From the NCBI GenBank assembly GCA_029572935.1, contig JAKQHM010000056.1, forward strand, positions 1-64,000: a stretch of 64,000 bases of DNA, read 5' to 3'. The stretch comes from Bacteroidota bacterium (lineage in GTDB: Bacteria > Bacteroidota > Bacteroidia > Chitinophagales > Saprospiraceae). The translations under genes and the position numbers were made by a program. Below the pieces are notes generated by a model that ran no database searches, had not been told where the DNA came from, and worked only from the letters and a program-made list of their open reading frames with translations. Within the stretch, counting starts at the first letter, position 1, and every line of letters begins with the position of its first letter. This document shows, one piece after another, positions 44,474 through 53,400 of the stretch.

Positions 44474-46039
44474 TCAATGCACTCCGTGCATCCATTTCTT
44501 CAACCAGGGTGAAAGTACGAGCAACAAGGCGGCTGCGCCCAATGTAATGTACACGCCCCAGGTCATATACACATCGACGTATGCCGATAGCGCATCTGCA
44601 GCAGTGGCATCATTGCCGGGGGAAGCGATCATTTGACCCAGCTTGCCCGCGATTTTGTGCGCAAATGATATGGACAGGAACCAGGTACCCATGACAAATC
44701 CAACGGTCTTGGCGGGCGACAGTTTGGTGACCACCGACAATCCGACCGGGGAAAGGCTAAGCTCTCCTGTGGTGTGGAACAAATACATGAATACGAGGTA
44801 CATGACCGGGATCAGGGCTCCGTCATTTACGGTACCCAGGACGCTTCGTGCTCCGGCCACAATGATAAAGTATCCCAGTGCCATCTGGATAAGTGCCCAG
44901 GTAAATTTGATGGGCGTTCTGGGCTCTTTATCCCTCTTGCTGAGCGTGTTCCAGATCCAGGTAAAGACCGGGGCCAGCAGGATGATAAACAAGGCATTGA
45001 GGGACTGAAACATGGAGGTTTCGATGCCATGCTTTTCCACGTACTTATCCGTCAGAAAGTTGAGCGATCCGCCTGCCTGTTCGAACAGGGTCCAGAAGAT
45101 CATGTGGAAGAAGAAAAGGAACAGGAATACCACCAGACGCTGGCCTTCGTTTTTATCCTGAGCAAAGAAAAGAGAAGAGATCAGGATATAACCTATGACG
45201 CCGATGCCTGTGATGATGAGCAGGTAACTGGTGATTCCTTCGTTGTCGATCAGATATCCAAATAAAGGGGCTGCGATCAGGATGCCTATGTACACCAGCC
45301 ACTGCTGGGGTATTCCAAAAACAGGTTTGTTGAGCGCGGCAGGATCGGGAGGATTTCCTTTGTCCTCGTATTTGCTCATGTTTCTGTAAAACACCACCAG
45401 ACCCAGGAGCATGCCCAGTCCGGCTGCGAGAAAGCCCAGCGAGTAATCAAATTTCTCAGCCAGATATCCGCAGGTCAGGGGAGCGAGAAAGGCACCTACG
45501 TTGATCCCCATGTAGAAGATCGTAAAAGCGGAATCCTTGCGGCGGTCGTTCTGATCGTAAAAGGTGCCAAGGAAACTGGAGATATTGGGTTTGAAGAAAC
45601 CATTTCCTATGGCCAGGATGGAAAGGCCTGAAAAGAGCAGGAAGGTAGTATTGGAAGTAGCCGCATTAAAGGCCATGATAAACTGTCCGGCAGCCATCAT
45701 GATGGCACCCATGACCACGGCTCTTCTGAAACCAAACAGACGGTCGGCCAGCATGCCTCCCACGATGGGGGCTGCATACAACAATGCGTTGAACGCGCCA
45801 TAAATGCCCACTGAACGATCCATGGAACCGCTTTCACCCAGGTCTGAAAAAATTTGCTTGGCTATGTAGAGGACCAGAAAGGCGCGCATGCCATAAAAGG
45901 AAAAACGCTCCCACATTTCGGCGAAGAACAAGGTAAACAGGGCCTTGGGGTGCATTTTCCGCTGGGAAAGTACCGTGAGGGGCACCCAAACGAGCACAAA
46001 GGCCCAACCTAAGATCAACAAGACTAAAGCGGTATCCAT
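44474..46039 (-). CDS. POT/PTR2-family proton-coupled oligopeptide transporter
   Basis: This is a 521-residue inner-membrane MFS transporter that imports di- and tripeptides with protons. The POT signature is at the start of TM1 (FFAEMWERFSFYGMRAFLVLY, including ExxERFxYYG), and the second signature lies in NIGxFLAPLxCGYL form as GINVGAFLAPLTCGYLAEK. About 14 hydrophobic helices can be counted. An in-frame ATG 69 bases upstream is unlikely: the TATATTTG promoter element at 46067-46074 lies between the two candidates. It marks the left border of the accessory island. Confidence 0.93.
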   Translation of the reverse strand: MDTALVLLILGWAFVLVWVPLTVLSQRKMHPKALFTLFFAEMWERFSFYGMRAFLVLYIAKQIFSDLGESGSMDRSVGIYGAFNALLYAAPIVGGMLADRLFGFRRAVVMGAIMMAAGQFIMAFNAATSNTTFLLFSGLSILAIGNGFFKPNISSFLGTFYDQNDRRKDSAFTIFYMGINVGAFLAPLTCGYLAEKFDYSLGFLAAGLGMLLGLVVFYRNMSKYEDKGNPPDPAALNKPVFGIPQQWLVYIGILIAAPLFGYLIDNEGITSYLLIITGIGVIGYILISSLFFAQDKNEGQRLVVFLFLFFFHMIFWTLFEQAGGSLNFLTDKYVEKHGIETSMFQSLNALFIILLAPVFTWIWNTLSKRDKEPRTPIKFTWALIQMALGYFIIVAGARSVLGTVNDGALIPVMYLVFMYLFHTTGELSLSPVGLSVVTKLSPAKTVGFVMGTWFLSISFAHKIAGKLGQMIASPGNDATAADALSAYVDVYMTWGVYITLGAAALLLVLSPWLKKWMHGVH

Positions 46040-46066
46040 AAAAGATGATTTTGTTTTGTTTGTGCA

Positions 46067-46074
46067 CAAATATA
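46067..46074 (-). promoter_or_regulatory. Promoter -7 element for the POT transporter
   Basis: TATATTTG on the minus strand, exact match to TAnnTTTG, 28 bases before the ATG at 46039. It decides the start codon. Confidence 0.5.
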
Positions 46075-46256
46075 GAGGAATCCTCAATAGTGCGTTAATT
46101 TTTTGCAAATGTGGAATTGGGGGTCAAATTCAAACCAAACAAATGAAAAAGTATGAAAAACCAAACCTGAATCCCTCAGAGATGATGTAAGCCAAGATTG
46201 CTGCAAATTCATAACTGAATGCCTTTGAAAATAATCTGGTGCTTTCCCGGGCGTGT

Positions 46257-46290
46257 AGAACCCATGGCCCTGAGGGTTCTAAAACATGGG
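46257..46290. repeat. Two mutually exclusive hairpins
   Basis: AGAACCC (46257-46263) can pair with GGGTTCT (46274-46280), or its inner CCCATG (46261-46266) can pair with CATGGG (46285-46290). The two stems share bases and exclude each other. No T tract follows either. Confidence 0.4.
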
Positions 46291-46612
46291 TCTTCGTTTT
46301 CTTTTTCAGCCAAAATGTGACTCTCCCCTAAATTCCTCCCGATTCCTGACATGAACTTTACCCTATTAAATGATAGATGGCCTATGGAGGAAACGGGACA
46401 TTATCTGGAGGAAGGGACGGATCCTAAAATACACTAGATTCAAAAAAATATTAAAAAATCATTCCATCCAAATCTATATATGTATATCTGAACACTACAC
46501 ATTACAATTATACTAATAATACTTAAAATTCAAAATTTTGTAATACTTATTGATTATTATTTAAAAAAATATCAAACAATAAATAAATTTGTAAAATAAA
46601 ACCACCAAAACG

Positions 46613-46816
46613 ATGAACCAGACCTGGCAATGTCCAGATGTCGCATTAAATCCAATTATCATCCCATGGATGGATAGAGGGCTTCGGATTCTGGCTGTAC
46701 CACAGAGACAGAATAAAATTCATCCAAAAAAATTGCAAATTCTTATCTCTGACCTTTCTGCACAAGGAATTACTTGTCTAAGCAATCTACTGCGTAAAGC
46801 AGTCCAAATCACGTAA
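46613..46816 (+). CDS. Hypothetical small protein (doubtful)
   Basis: A 67-codon ATG frame in an otherwise gene-free, AT-rich stretch. The product is moderately basic, has no signal peptide or membrane helix, and shows no family motif that I recognise. Codon use is less AT-biased than the surrounding sequence, which is the only sign in its favour; it might also be a decayed gene remnant. Confidence 0.25.
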   Translation: MNQTWQCPDVALNPIIIPWMDRGLRILAVPQRQNKIHPKKLQILISDLSAQGITCLSNLLRKAVQIT

Positions 46817-46992
46817 TGGTAAATGCACCCAAATCACGCATGTTTTCAACAATTAAAAATACTAACTATTTGAATATAAACGTCTTATCCGACTTAATTT
46901 CAACTCCATTACAAGCAGCTTAACGCAATAGTTGCCTTAATACAGATGTTGGCGGGCATTTTAAAAGACAACACTCAGACAAAAAATAGAAG

Positions 46993-47964
46993 ATGGAAAA
47001 AATATTAGCATTTATTGACCTACTCGGCTTTAGTCAAATGGTTAACACTGACGAAAATAAAGCCCGAGTAATTTTGAATGACTTTTACAATATTGCTTTT
47101 AAGGAAATCAAAGACAGACCGAGTGTTAATGGACACTTGTTTTCAGATTCGCTTTTAGCATATTCAGACTCTAGAGAAGTCCTAATAAATTGTCTAGCTG
47201 CTATTTATCAAAAGTGCTTATTAAAAAACGATTCTTATTCTGAATTATCAAAGTTTTTTCTTCTGCCACGAGGAGCGATGAGTGTAGGAATTGTAAATGT
47301 TGAAGAAAGACAGACAGCTCCTAATCTTACGAAAGACTTTATTGTTAGCCAAGCATTGGTTCATTCAGCTAAGTTAGAAACTCAAATAAAGGGAAGCCGA
47401 CTTCTTGTTGCTGTTAAAAATGAACAACAAGAACAAATGCAACTTGATTGGAATAGAAAAATAAGATATGGTTTGTATCAAAATGATGCTTTTACTTTTT
47501 TAGAGAACTATAAATACAAGGACGTTTTATGGTTTTCATCATTTGACGATGGAAGAAACCAAAAGGATAATCTTATAAACTTAATTGACATTGCAATTAA
47601 ACTTGTTAAAGACAATTCAAGAAATGAAAAAGTGCTTTTACAACATATATGGACATTAAGAATAGGATTACTGTCTTACTCGAAATATTTAGGACAAGAA
47701 AGCGACCTAGTCTTGAACAGAATAATAAGAGAATTTAAGGCAGACCAATATTGGCTATTATGGATGACACTAATAGAAATGATAGTTAACAGCTCGACAG
47801 AATGGAAATATGCTTCTAGCAAAAAAATAATTGACTTTTACAAAAAGACAAGCTTGAAAAAAGGTTGGGGAAGTTTAATTGAAGAATTAAATAAGCCAGG
47901 CGAACAATATGCATTAAAATGTTTTGAGAAATTTATGGATGAAATGTCAATACAGACAATATAA
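46993..47964 (+). CDS. Class III nucleotide cyclase-like protein
   Basis: This 323-residue cytosolic protein has the skeleton of a class III cyclase catalytic domain: AFIDLLGFSQMV with metal-ligand candidate Asp9, HLFSDSLLAYS with Asp52 in the GDS position, and LLPRGAMSVGIV (Arg93-Gly99) in the RxGxxxG position. These three motifs, in this order and spacing, are shared with PycC-like cyclases of Pycsar phage defence. The rest (about 160-323) is helical, without a recognised effector domain. Whether it makes cAMP, cCMP or cUMP, or is inactive, is unknown. It starts the island just after a GTTGGCGGG boundary, and an attC-like palindrome follows within 10 bases. No TM- or TIR-type Pycsar effector lies immediately next to it. 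Confidence 0.7.
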   Translation: MEKILAFIDLLGFSQMVNTDENKARVILNDFYNIAFKEIKDRPSVNGHLFSDSLLAYSDSREVLINCLAAIYQKCLLKNDSYSELSKFFLLPRGAMSVGIVNVEERQTAPNLTKDFIVSQALVHSAKLETQIKGSRLLVAVKNEQQEQMQLDWNRKIRYGLYQNDAFTFLENYKYKDVLWFSSFDDGRNQKDNLINLIDIAIKLVKDNSRNEKVLLQHIWTLRIGLLSYSKYLGQESDLVLNRIIREFKADQYWLLWMTLIEMIVNSSTEWKYASSKKIIDFYKKTSLKKGWGSLIEELNKPGEQYALKCFEKFMDEMSIQTI

Positions 47965-47973
47965 AAAACGACC

Positions 47974-48105
47974 CGCTAACAGCACCTACCCAAAAGTGGC
48001 GGTTCAGTGGTTAAATCAAGCTTTGTGCTTCTATCAAAGTTTATGCTTGATTGACAGTGAAGTGCTTCTAAATCGCCACCTTCGGGTAGCTGCGAACCGT
48101 TATGC
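47974..48105 (+). repeat. attC-like imperfect palindrome 1
   Basis: A 132-base element begins CGCTAACAGC and ends GCTGCGAACCGTTATGC, with long complementary arms (CTACCC near 47986 with GGGTAG near 48084; TGGCG with CGCCA). Its ends and several inner blocks (GCGGTTCAGTGGTTAAAT, TTGACAGT) recur in palindrome 2. The layout matches integron attC sites: terminal GTTRnnC-like core, its inverse at the left, and a palindromic middle. It lies directly after the cyclase-like gene. Confidence 0.55.
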
Positions 48106-48304
48106 CTCACTCTAAAAACGACACGACTGACAATAAACGAACAGAAGAATGAAAAACAAAATGCCAACGCTTAAAAAAACCAAAAGAGCCATTTTTTGCC
48201 AACGCACGGACTGACAGAGTGACAATAATTCAAACACTTTTTATATTGAAAAATGAGATAAAATAAAAATAAAACCTACTTTAGCAGCCTGACTCTTTAT
48301 TGAA

Positions 48305-48514
48305 ATGAACAGAATAAAAGAAGCACTTGACGAGAAGGTAATTAAACATAATTGGTTAGCTGAGAAGCTAGGTAAAAGTTACAATATGGTTAACGGCTAT
48401 GTGCAAAACCGACATCAACCAAGATTGGAAGTACTTTATGAGATTGCAAAAATCTTAGACGTTGAAATGAAAGAGTTGCTGTTTGAAATTAAAAATGACA
48501 AAACAGGAAAATGA
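48305..48514 (+). CDS. XRE-family helix-turn-helix regulator (controller-like)
   Basis: This 69-residue protein consists of a single helix-turn-helix domain: WLAEKLGKSYNMVNGYVQNR forms the recognition helices, and QPRLEVLYEIAKILDVEMKELL completes the fold. Small XRE proteins in this place act as controllers of restriction-modification genes, delaying endonuclease expression after entry. Its TGA overlaps the ATG of the next gene (ATGA), so both are translated from one message. No clear operator palindrome was recognised in the 190 bases upstream; a TACTTTAG near 48277 is a possible -7 element with one mismatch. Confidence 0.85.
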   Translation: MNRIKEALDEKVIKHNWLAEKLGKSYNMVNGYVQNRHQPRLEVLYEIAKILDVEMKELLFEIKNDKTGK

Positions 48515-51500
48515 GTTTTCAAAAGATACTTGACAAATACAGGAAAATAGCCTTTTCGGAGCGTGACAAAGGAGACCGCTTTGAAAGACTAATGCAAACC
48601 TATTTGCTGACCGACCCAAAATATGCTTTCCTGTTTGAGAATGTTTGGTTTTGGAATGAATTTCCAGGCAAATTAGATTTAGGTGGTGGAGATACGGGAA
48701 TTGACTTGGTTGCTTTGACACATGAAGGTGACTATTGGGCTATTCAATGTAAATGCTATCAAGAAGATTCCACCATTGACAAACCAGCCGTTGACAGTTT
48801 TCTTTCAACTTCGAGCAGAGAGTTTAAGAATGAGCATATGCAGACAACCCGCTTTGCTCACCGACTTTGGATTTCTACAACAAACAAATGGGGACCCAAT
48901 GCAACGGAAGCCATTCGCAACCAAAATCCACCAGTAACAAGAATCAATCTTTTTGACCTGTTAGAAGCCCCTGTTGATTGGGAGAAATTAGAACAGGGCA
49001 TTCACGGTGAAGCGTCACGAACTCCGAAAAAATCACTCAGAACGCACCAAACCGAAGCACTAACCAAAACTCACGACCACTTCAAAAATGCTGACCGTGG
49101 AAAATTGATTATGGCTTGCGGAACAGGTAAGACCTTCACCGCTTTACGTATTGCCGAAAATGAAACAAATAGCAAGGGCTTAGTTTTATTTCTTGTGCCA
49201 AGCATTGCTTTGTTAGGACAAACCTTGCTGGAATGGAGTGCAGATGCCAATGAACCTATCAATGCCATTTGTATTTGTTCCGACCCTGAAATTTCAAAAA
49301 AGAAAACCAAAAACGAAGATGCAGATACCTTCAGTGTAGTGGATTTAGCTTTGCCAGCTTCTACCAATACCGATAATATTCTGCACCAGTTTCAGCAAAT
49401 CCGTGAAAAAGGTTTGCCCGGAATGACCGTTGTTTTTTCTACCTATCAATCCATTGAAGTTTTATCAAGAGCGCAAAAAGTATTGCTCAAAAACGGTTTC
49501 CAGGAATTTGATCTAATTATATGTGACGAAGCACACCGAACAACTGGCGTAACGCTGATGGAAGATGATGAATCGGCATTTACCAAAGTGCATGATGCTG
49601 AATTTATCAAGGCGAAAAAACGACTGTACATGACGGCTACTCCTCGACTGTACAGTGACGACATAAAAAGCAAAGCAGCCCAAGCAGATGCCGTTTTATG
49701 TTCAATGGACGATGTGGCTTTGTATGGCGAAGAAATTTATCGCATTGGTTTTGGTGAAGCAGTTGAAAGGGATTTGCTCACCGATTACAAAGTTTTAATC
49801 CTTACCCTGAACGACAAGGACGTTCCACCTGCCGTGCAACGTATGATTGCCGATAAGGAAACGGAAATTAACACGGATGATGCCTCTAAAATCATTGGCA
49901 CAATAAACGCACTTTCCAAACAGTTTTTGGGCGACCAAGGCGTAACCAAAGAAAGCGACCCCGACCCCATGCGTAGGGCAGTTGTCTTTTGTCAAAGCAT
50001 TGCCGTTTCAAAGAAAATAACTGCTACCTACAACACGGCAACAGAAGCCTATTTAGATTCTTTGCCCTCTGAGAAAAAAGAACACATGGTTTCGGTGGCT
50101 TCCAAACACATTGACGGAACCATGACTGCCCCGCAACGTGACGAATTATTGGGCTGGCTGAAGGCGGAAACCACCGACAATGAATGTAGAATCCTGACCA
50201 ATGTTCGCTGTTTGAGTGAAGGGGTTAACGTTCCTTCTTTGGATGCAGTACTTTTCCTTTCGGCCCGTAACTCACAGGTGGATGTTGTACAATCCGTTGG
50301 TCGTGTGATGCGAAAATCTCCGGGCAAGAAATACGGCTACATCATTATTCCTGTGGTGGTTCCTGCTGATATTGAAGCCGACAAAGCATTAGACGATAAC
50401 GAACGCTACAAAGTGGTTTGGACAGTGCTAAATGCCTTGCGTGCCCATGACGACCGCTTTAATGCTACCGTAAACAAAATTGAACTTAACAAAAAGAAGC
50501 CGACCAATATTTTGATTGGACGACCTGAATACACTTTTGACAGTGACGGGAATCCTTCTTTGGTCAATGAAGATTCACCTGCTTACGAAACCAACAAAGA
50601 CATTGGCCGACAAATGGCATTGCAGTTTGAACACCTGCAACATGTGGTATTTGCCCGAATGGTGCAAAAGGTGGGCGACCGCAAATATTGGGAGCAGTGG
50701 GCAAAAGATGTAGCCATTATTGCCGAACGCCAGATTGAACGTATTCAGTACCTGATTACCGAAAAGAAAGACCAACGGGAAGCCTTTGAAAAATTCCTGT
50801 TGGGCTTACAAAAAAATATCAATCCCAGCATTACCGAAGCACAAGCGGTAGAAATGTTGGCACAGCACATTATTACCAAGCCCATTTTTGAAGCATTATT
50901 TGAAGGATATTCTTTCGTAAAACACAATGCCGTTTCGATTTCCATGCAACGCATGTTGGATGAGTTGGAACCACAAACCTTGGTAGATGAATCGGAATCG
51001 CTGCAAAAGTTTTATGCATTCGTAAAACGTAACGCTTCGGGAATAGATAATGCCAAAGGCAAACAGGAAATCATTATCCGACTGTACGACAATTTCTTTA
51101 AAGCTGCTTTCCCAAAAATGGTGGAGCAATTGGGAATTGTGTATACGCCTGTGGAAGTGGTGGACTTTATTGTGCGTTCGGTGGATGATGTATTGAAACA
51201 GGAATTTGACCGCAGCATTTCAGACGAAAACATACACATACTCGACCCCTTTACAGGAACGGGAACATTTATGACCCGACTGCTGCAAAGCGGATTGATT
51301 AAGCAAGACGATTTAGAACGGAAATATCAGTATGAACTTCATGCCAATGAAATTGTATTGTTGGCGTATTACATAGCTGCCGTAAACATTGAAAATGCGT
51401 ACCACGATTTACGCAATGATGACAACGAATACGAACCCTTTGAAGGAATTGTATTAACTGACACTTTCCAATTAGGCGAAACAGACGAAAGCCAAAAACT

Positions 51501-53400
51501 TTTCTCGGAAATGTTTCCGCAAAACTCGGCAAGGGTAGCACGTCAAAAGAAAGCTTCTCTGCGGGTAATTATGGGAAATCCGCCATATTCCATTGGGCAA
51601 AGATCCGCTAACGACAATGCTCAAAATCAGAAATACGAAAAGTTAGATAGCGATATTGCCCGAACCTATGCCAAGCTATCTTCCGCAGGTCTGAACAAAT
51701 CGCTTTATGATGCTTACATAAAAGCCTTCCGCTGGAGTACCGACCGTTTAGACCCAAAGAATGGCGGTATCATTGCTTTTGTGAGCAACGGAGCTTGGTT
51801 AGACGGAAACAGCACAGACGGTTTCCGTAAATCGTTAGAAAAAGAATTTTCAAGCATTTGGGTGTTCAATCTTCGGGGAAACCAACGCACCAGTGGTGAA
51901 TTGAGCCGTAAAGAAGGCGGTAAAATTTTTGGTTCAGGTTCACGCACACCTATTGCCATAACGCTATTGGTAAAAAACCCACAAGCCACCAACAAACAAG
52001 CTACCATTCATTACCACGACATTGGCGATTACCTGAGCCGTGAAGATAAATTAGCCAAGATTGCCAATTTTAAAACCGTGGCAAATCCTGCTTTGACTTG
52101 GAAAACGCTTGAACCCAATGCCGAAGGCGATTGGCTCAACCAACGGAATGATGTGTTTGACACCTTCATTCCAATGGCTCCTGAAAAGAAGTTTGATGCG
52201 AAAAGTGAATCATTCTTCAGCACGTATGCAATTGGCGTAGCTTCAAATAGAGATGCTTGGGTTTATAATTTTTCGACTCAAGAAATTGAACGAAATATGA
52301 AACGAACAATTGCCTTCTACAATGAACAACAAGCCAATTTCAAACAAGCAAGAGCGAAAAACTCCAAACTAAAAGTTGAAGATTTCATTGATTCAACTCC
52401 TACTCAAATAAGTTGGACTAGGTCATTGAGAAAAGATGTTGAAAAGGTTGTAACACACAACTTTCAAAAAAATGAGATTAAGACGGGTTTGTATAGGCCT
52501 TTCTTCAAACAGCGTTTATATTTTGATAAACCATTTATTGAAAGTCCGGGGTTAAGTCCAAAGCTTTTTCCAAATGAAAAATTAGGAAACAGACTTATTA
52601 CCATAACTGGCTCAGGTGCAAGTAAAGATTTTTCGGCATTAATTACTGATAGAATTACCAATCTTGATGCTTTGGAAAAAGCTCAATGTTTTCCATTGTT
52701 TCATTACGAAGAACGCCAAAAGAACAGCCCAAGTCTATTTGATGCCACAGGAGAAAATGAGTATATCCGAAGGGATGGCGTTTCGAATTTTATTTTAGGA
52801 AGAGCCAAAAAGCAATACGGTAAAAACGTAGGCAAGGAAGATATTTTCTATTATGTGTATGGTATTTTGCATAGCCCCGATTACCGCACTGCCTTTGCCA
52901 ATGATTTAAAAAAAATGCTACCCCGCATTCCGTTGGTAGAAGATGTTCGGGATTTTTGGAAGTTCAGCAAAGCAGGTCGGGCATTGGCAGAATTACACAT
53001 TAACTACGAGAGTGTACCGCCCTATGAAGGTGTGCAGGTATCAGGAGAAAGCAGTGGATTCTTCTCCGTAGAAAAAATGCGTTACCCCAAAAAAGGGCAA
53101 ACCGACACCATTATTTACAACAGCAAGATTGTGGTTTCAAGCATTCCTGCCAAGGCGTATGAATATTTGGTAAACGGCAAATCTGCCATTGATTGGATAC
53201 TGGAACGCTATGCCGTAACCATAAACAAAGATAGCGGCATTAAAAACGACCCCAACGATTGGGCAAAAGAAGTCGGCAACCCACGCTACATTTTGGATTT
53301 GCTATTAAGTGTAATCAATGTAAGTGTGCAGACGGTGGAGATTTTGGAGGGGCTGCCGAAATTGGAATTTGAATTAGAACATCAAAATATAGAAGAATGA
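48511..53400 (+). CDS. Type ISP restriction-modification enzyme (nuclease-helicase-methyltransferase)
   Basis: This single 1629-residue chain combines restriction and modification. Order: Mrr-like PD-(D/E)xK nuclease (about 20-150; Asp65 in GGGDTGIDLVA, then Gln79-Cys80-Lys81 in WAIQCKCY); superfamily 2 helicase/translocase (Walker A GTGKT 204-208, DEAH 339-342, motif VI SVGRVMRK near 593); linker (about 620-840); N6-adenine methyltransferase (DPFTGTGTF from 912, NPPY 1023-1026); and a C-terminal target-recognition region. The length matches the LlaGI/LlaBIII type ISP enzymes, which translocate along DNA and cut after head-on collision. All catalytic motifs appear intact. It overlaps the XRE gene and the Argonaute gene by 4 bases at either end. 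Confidence 0.93.
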   Translation: MSFQKILDKYRKIAFSERDKGDRFERLMQTYLLTDPKYAFLFENVWFWNEFPGKLDLGGGDTGIDLVALTHEGDYWAIQCKCYQEDSTIDKPAVDSFLSTSSREFKNEHMQTTRFAHRLWISTTNKWGPNATEAIRNQNPPVTRINLFDLLEAPVDWEKLEQGIHGEASRTPKKSLRTHQTEALTKTHDHFKNADRGKLIMACGTGKTFTALRIAENETNSKGLVLFLVPSIALLGQTLLEWSADANEPINAICICSDPEISKKKTKNEDADTFSVVDLALPASTNTDNILHQFQQIREKGLPGMTVVFSTYQSIEVLSRAQKVLLKNGFQEFDLIICDEAHRTTGVTLMEDDESAFTKVHDAEFIKAKKRLYMTATPRLYSDDIKSKAAQADAVLCSMDDVALYGEEIYRIGFGEAVERDLLTDYKVLILTLNDKDVPPAVQRMIADKETEINTDDASKIIGTINALSKQFLGDQGVTKESDPDPMRRAVVFCQSIAVSKKITATYNTATEAYLDSLPSEKKEHMVSVASKHIDGTMTAPQRDELLGWLKAETTDNECRILTNVRCLSEGVNVPSLDAVLFLSARNSQVDVVQSVGRVMRKSPGKKYGYIIIPVVVPADIEADKALDDNERYKVVWTVLNALRAHDDRFNATVNKIELNKKKPTNILIGRPEYTFDSDGNPSLVNEDSPAYETNKDIGRQMALQFEHLQHVVFARMVQKVGDRKYWEQWAKDVAIIAERQIERIQYLITEKKDQREAFEKFLLGLQKNINPSITEAQAVEMLAQHIITKPIFEALFEGYSFVKHNAVSISMQRMLDELEPQTLVDESESLQKFYAFVKRNASGIDNAKGKQEIIIRLYDNFFKAAFPKMVEQLGIVYTPVEVVDFIVRSVDDVLKQEFDRSISDENIHILDPFTGTGTFMTRLLQSGLIKQDDLERKYQYELHANEIVLLAYYIAAVNIENAYHDLRNDDNEYEPFEGIVLTDTFQLGETDESQKLFSEMFPQNSARVARQKKASLRVIMGNPPYSIGQRSANDNAQNQKYEKLDSDIARTYAKLSSAGLNKSLYDAYIKAFRWSTDRLDPKNGGIIAFVSNGAWLDGNSTDGFRKSLEKEFSSIWVFNLRGNQRTSGELSRKEGGKIFGSGSRTPIAITLLVKNPQATNKQATIHYHDIGDYLSREDKLAKIANFKTVANPALTWKTLEPNAEGDWLNQRNDVFDTFIPMAPEKKFDAKSESFFSTYAIGVASNRDAWVYNFSTQEIERNMKRTIAFYNEQQANFKQARAKNSKLKVEDFIDSTPTQISWTRSLRKDVEKVVTHNFQKNEIKTGLYRPFFKQRLYFDKPFIESPGLSPKLFPNEKLGNRLITITGSGASKDFSALITDRITNLDALEKAQCFPLFHYEERQKNSPSLFDATGENEYIRRDGVSNFILGRAKKQYGKNVGKEDIFYYVYGILHSPDYRTAFANDLKKMLPRIPLVEDVRDFWKFSKAGRALAELHINYESVPPYEGVQVSGESSGFFSVEKMRYPKKGQTDTIIYNSKIVVSSIPAKAYEYLVNGKSAIDWILERYAVTINKDSGIKNDPNDWAKEVGNPRYILDLLLSVINVSVQTVEILEGLPKLEFELEHQNIEE

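Larger units (their letters stand above)
46075..46992. other. AT-rich gap at the left edge of the accessory island
   Basis: About 900 bases with a visible drop in GC from about 46430. It holds two overlapping inverted repeats (46257-46290), a long A/T stretch (46430-46610) and one small frame of doubtful reality (46613-46816). Near its end GTTGGCGGGCATTT (about 46950) resembles the right end of the attC-like sites further on. Confidence 0.5.

Noticed and set aside
47924..48115. 63-codon frame overlapping the end of the cyclase-like gene
   Set aside because: It covers attC-like palindrome 1 and has no coding signature.
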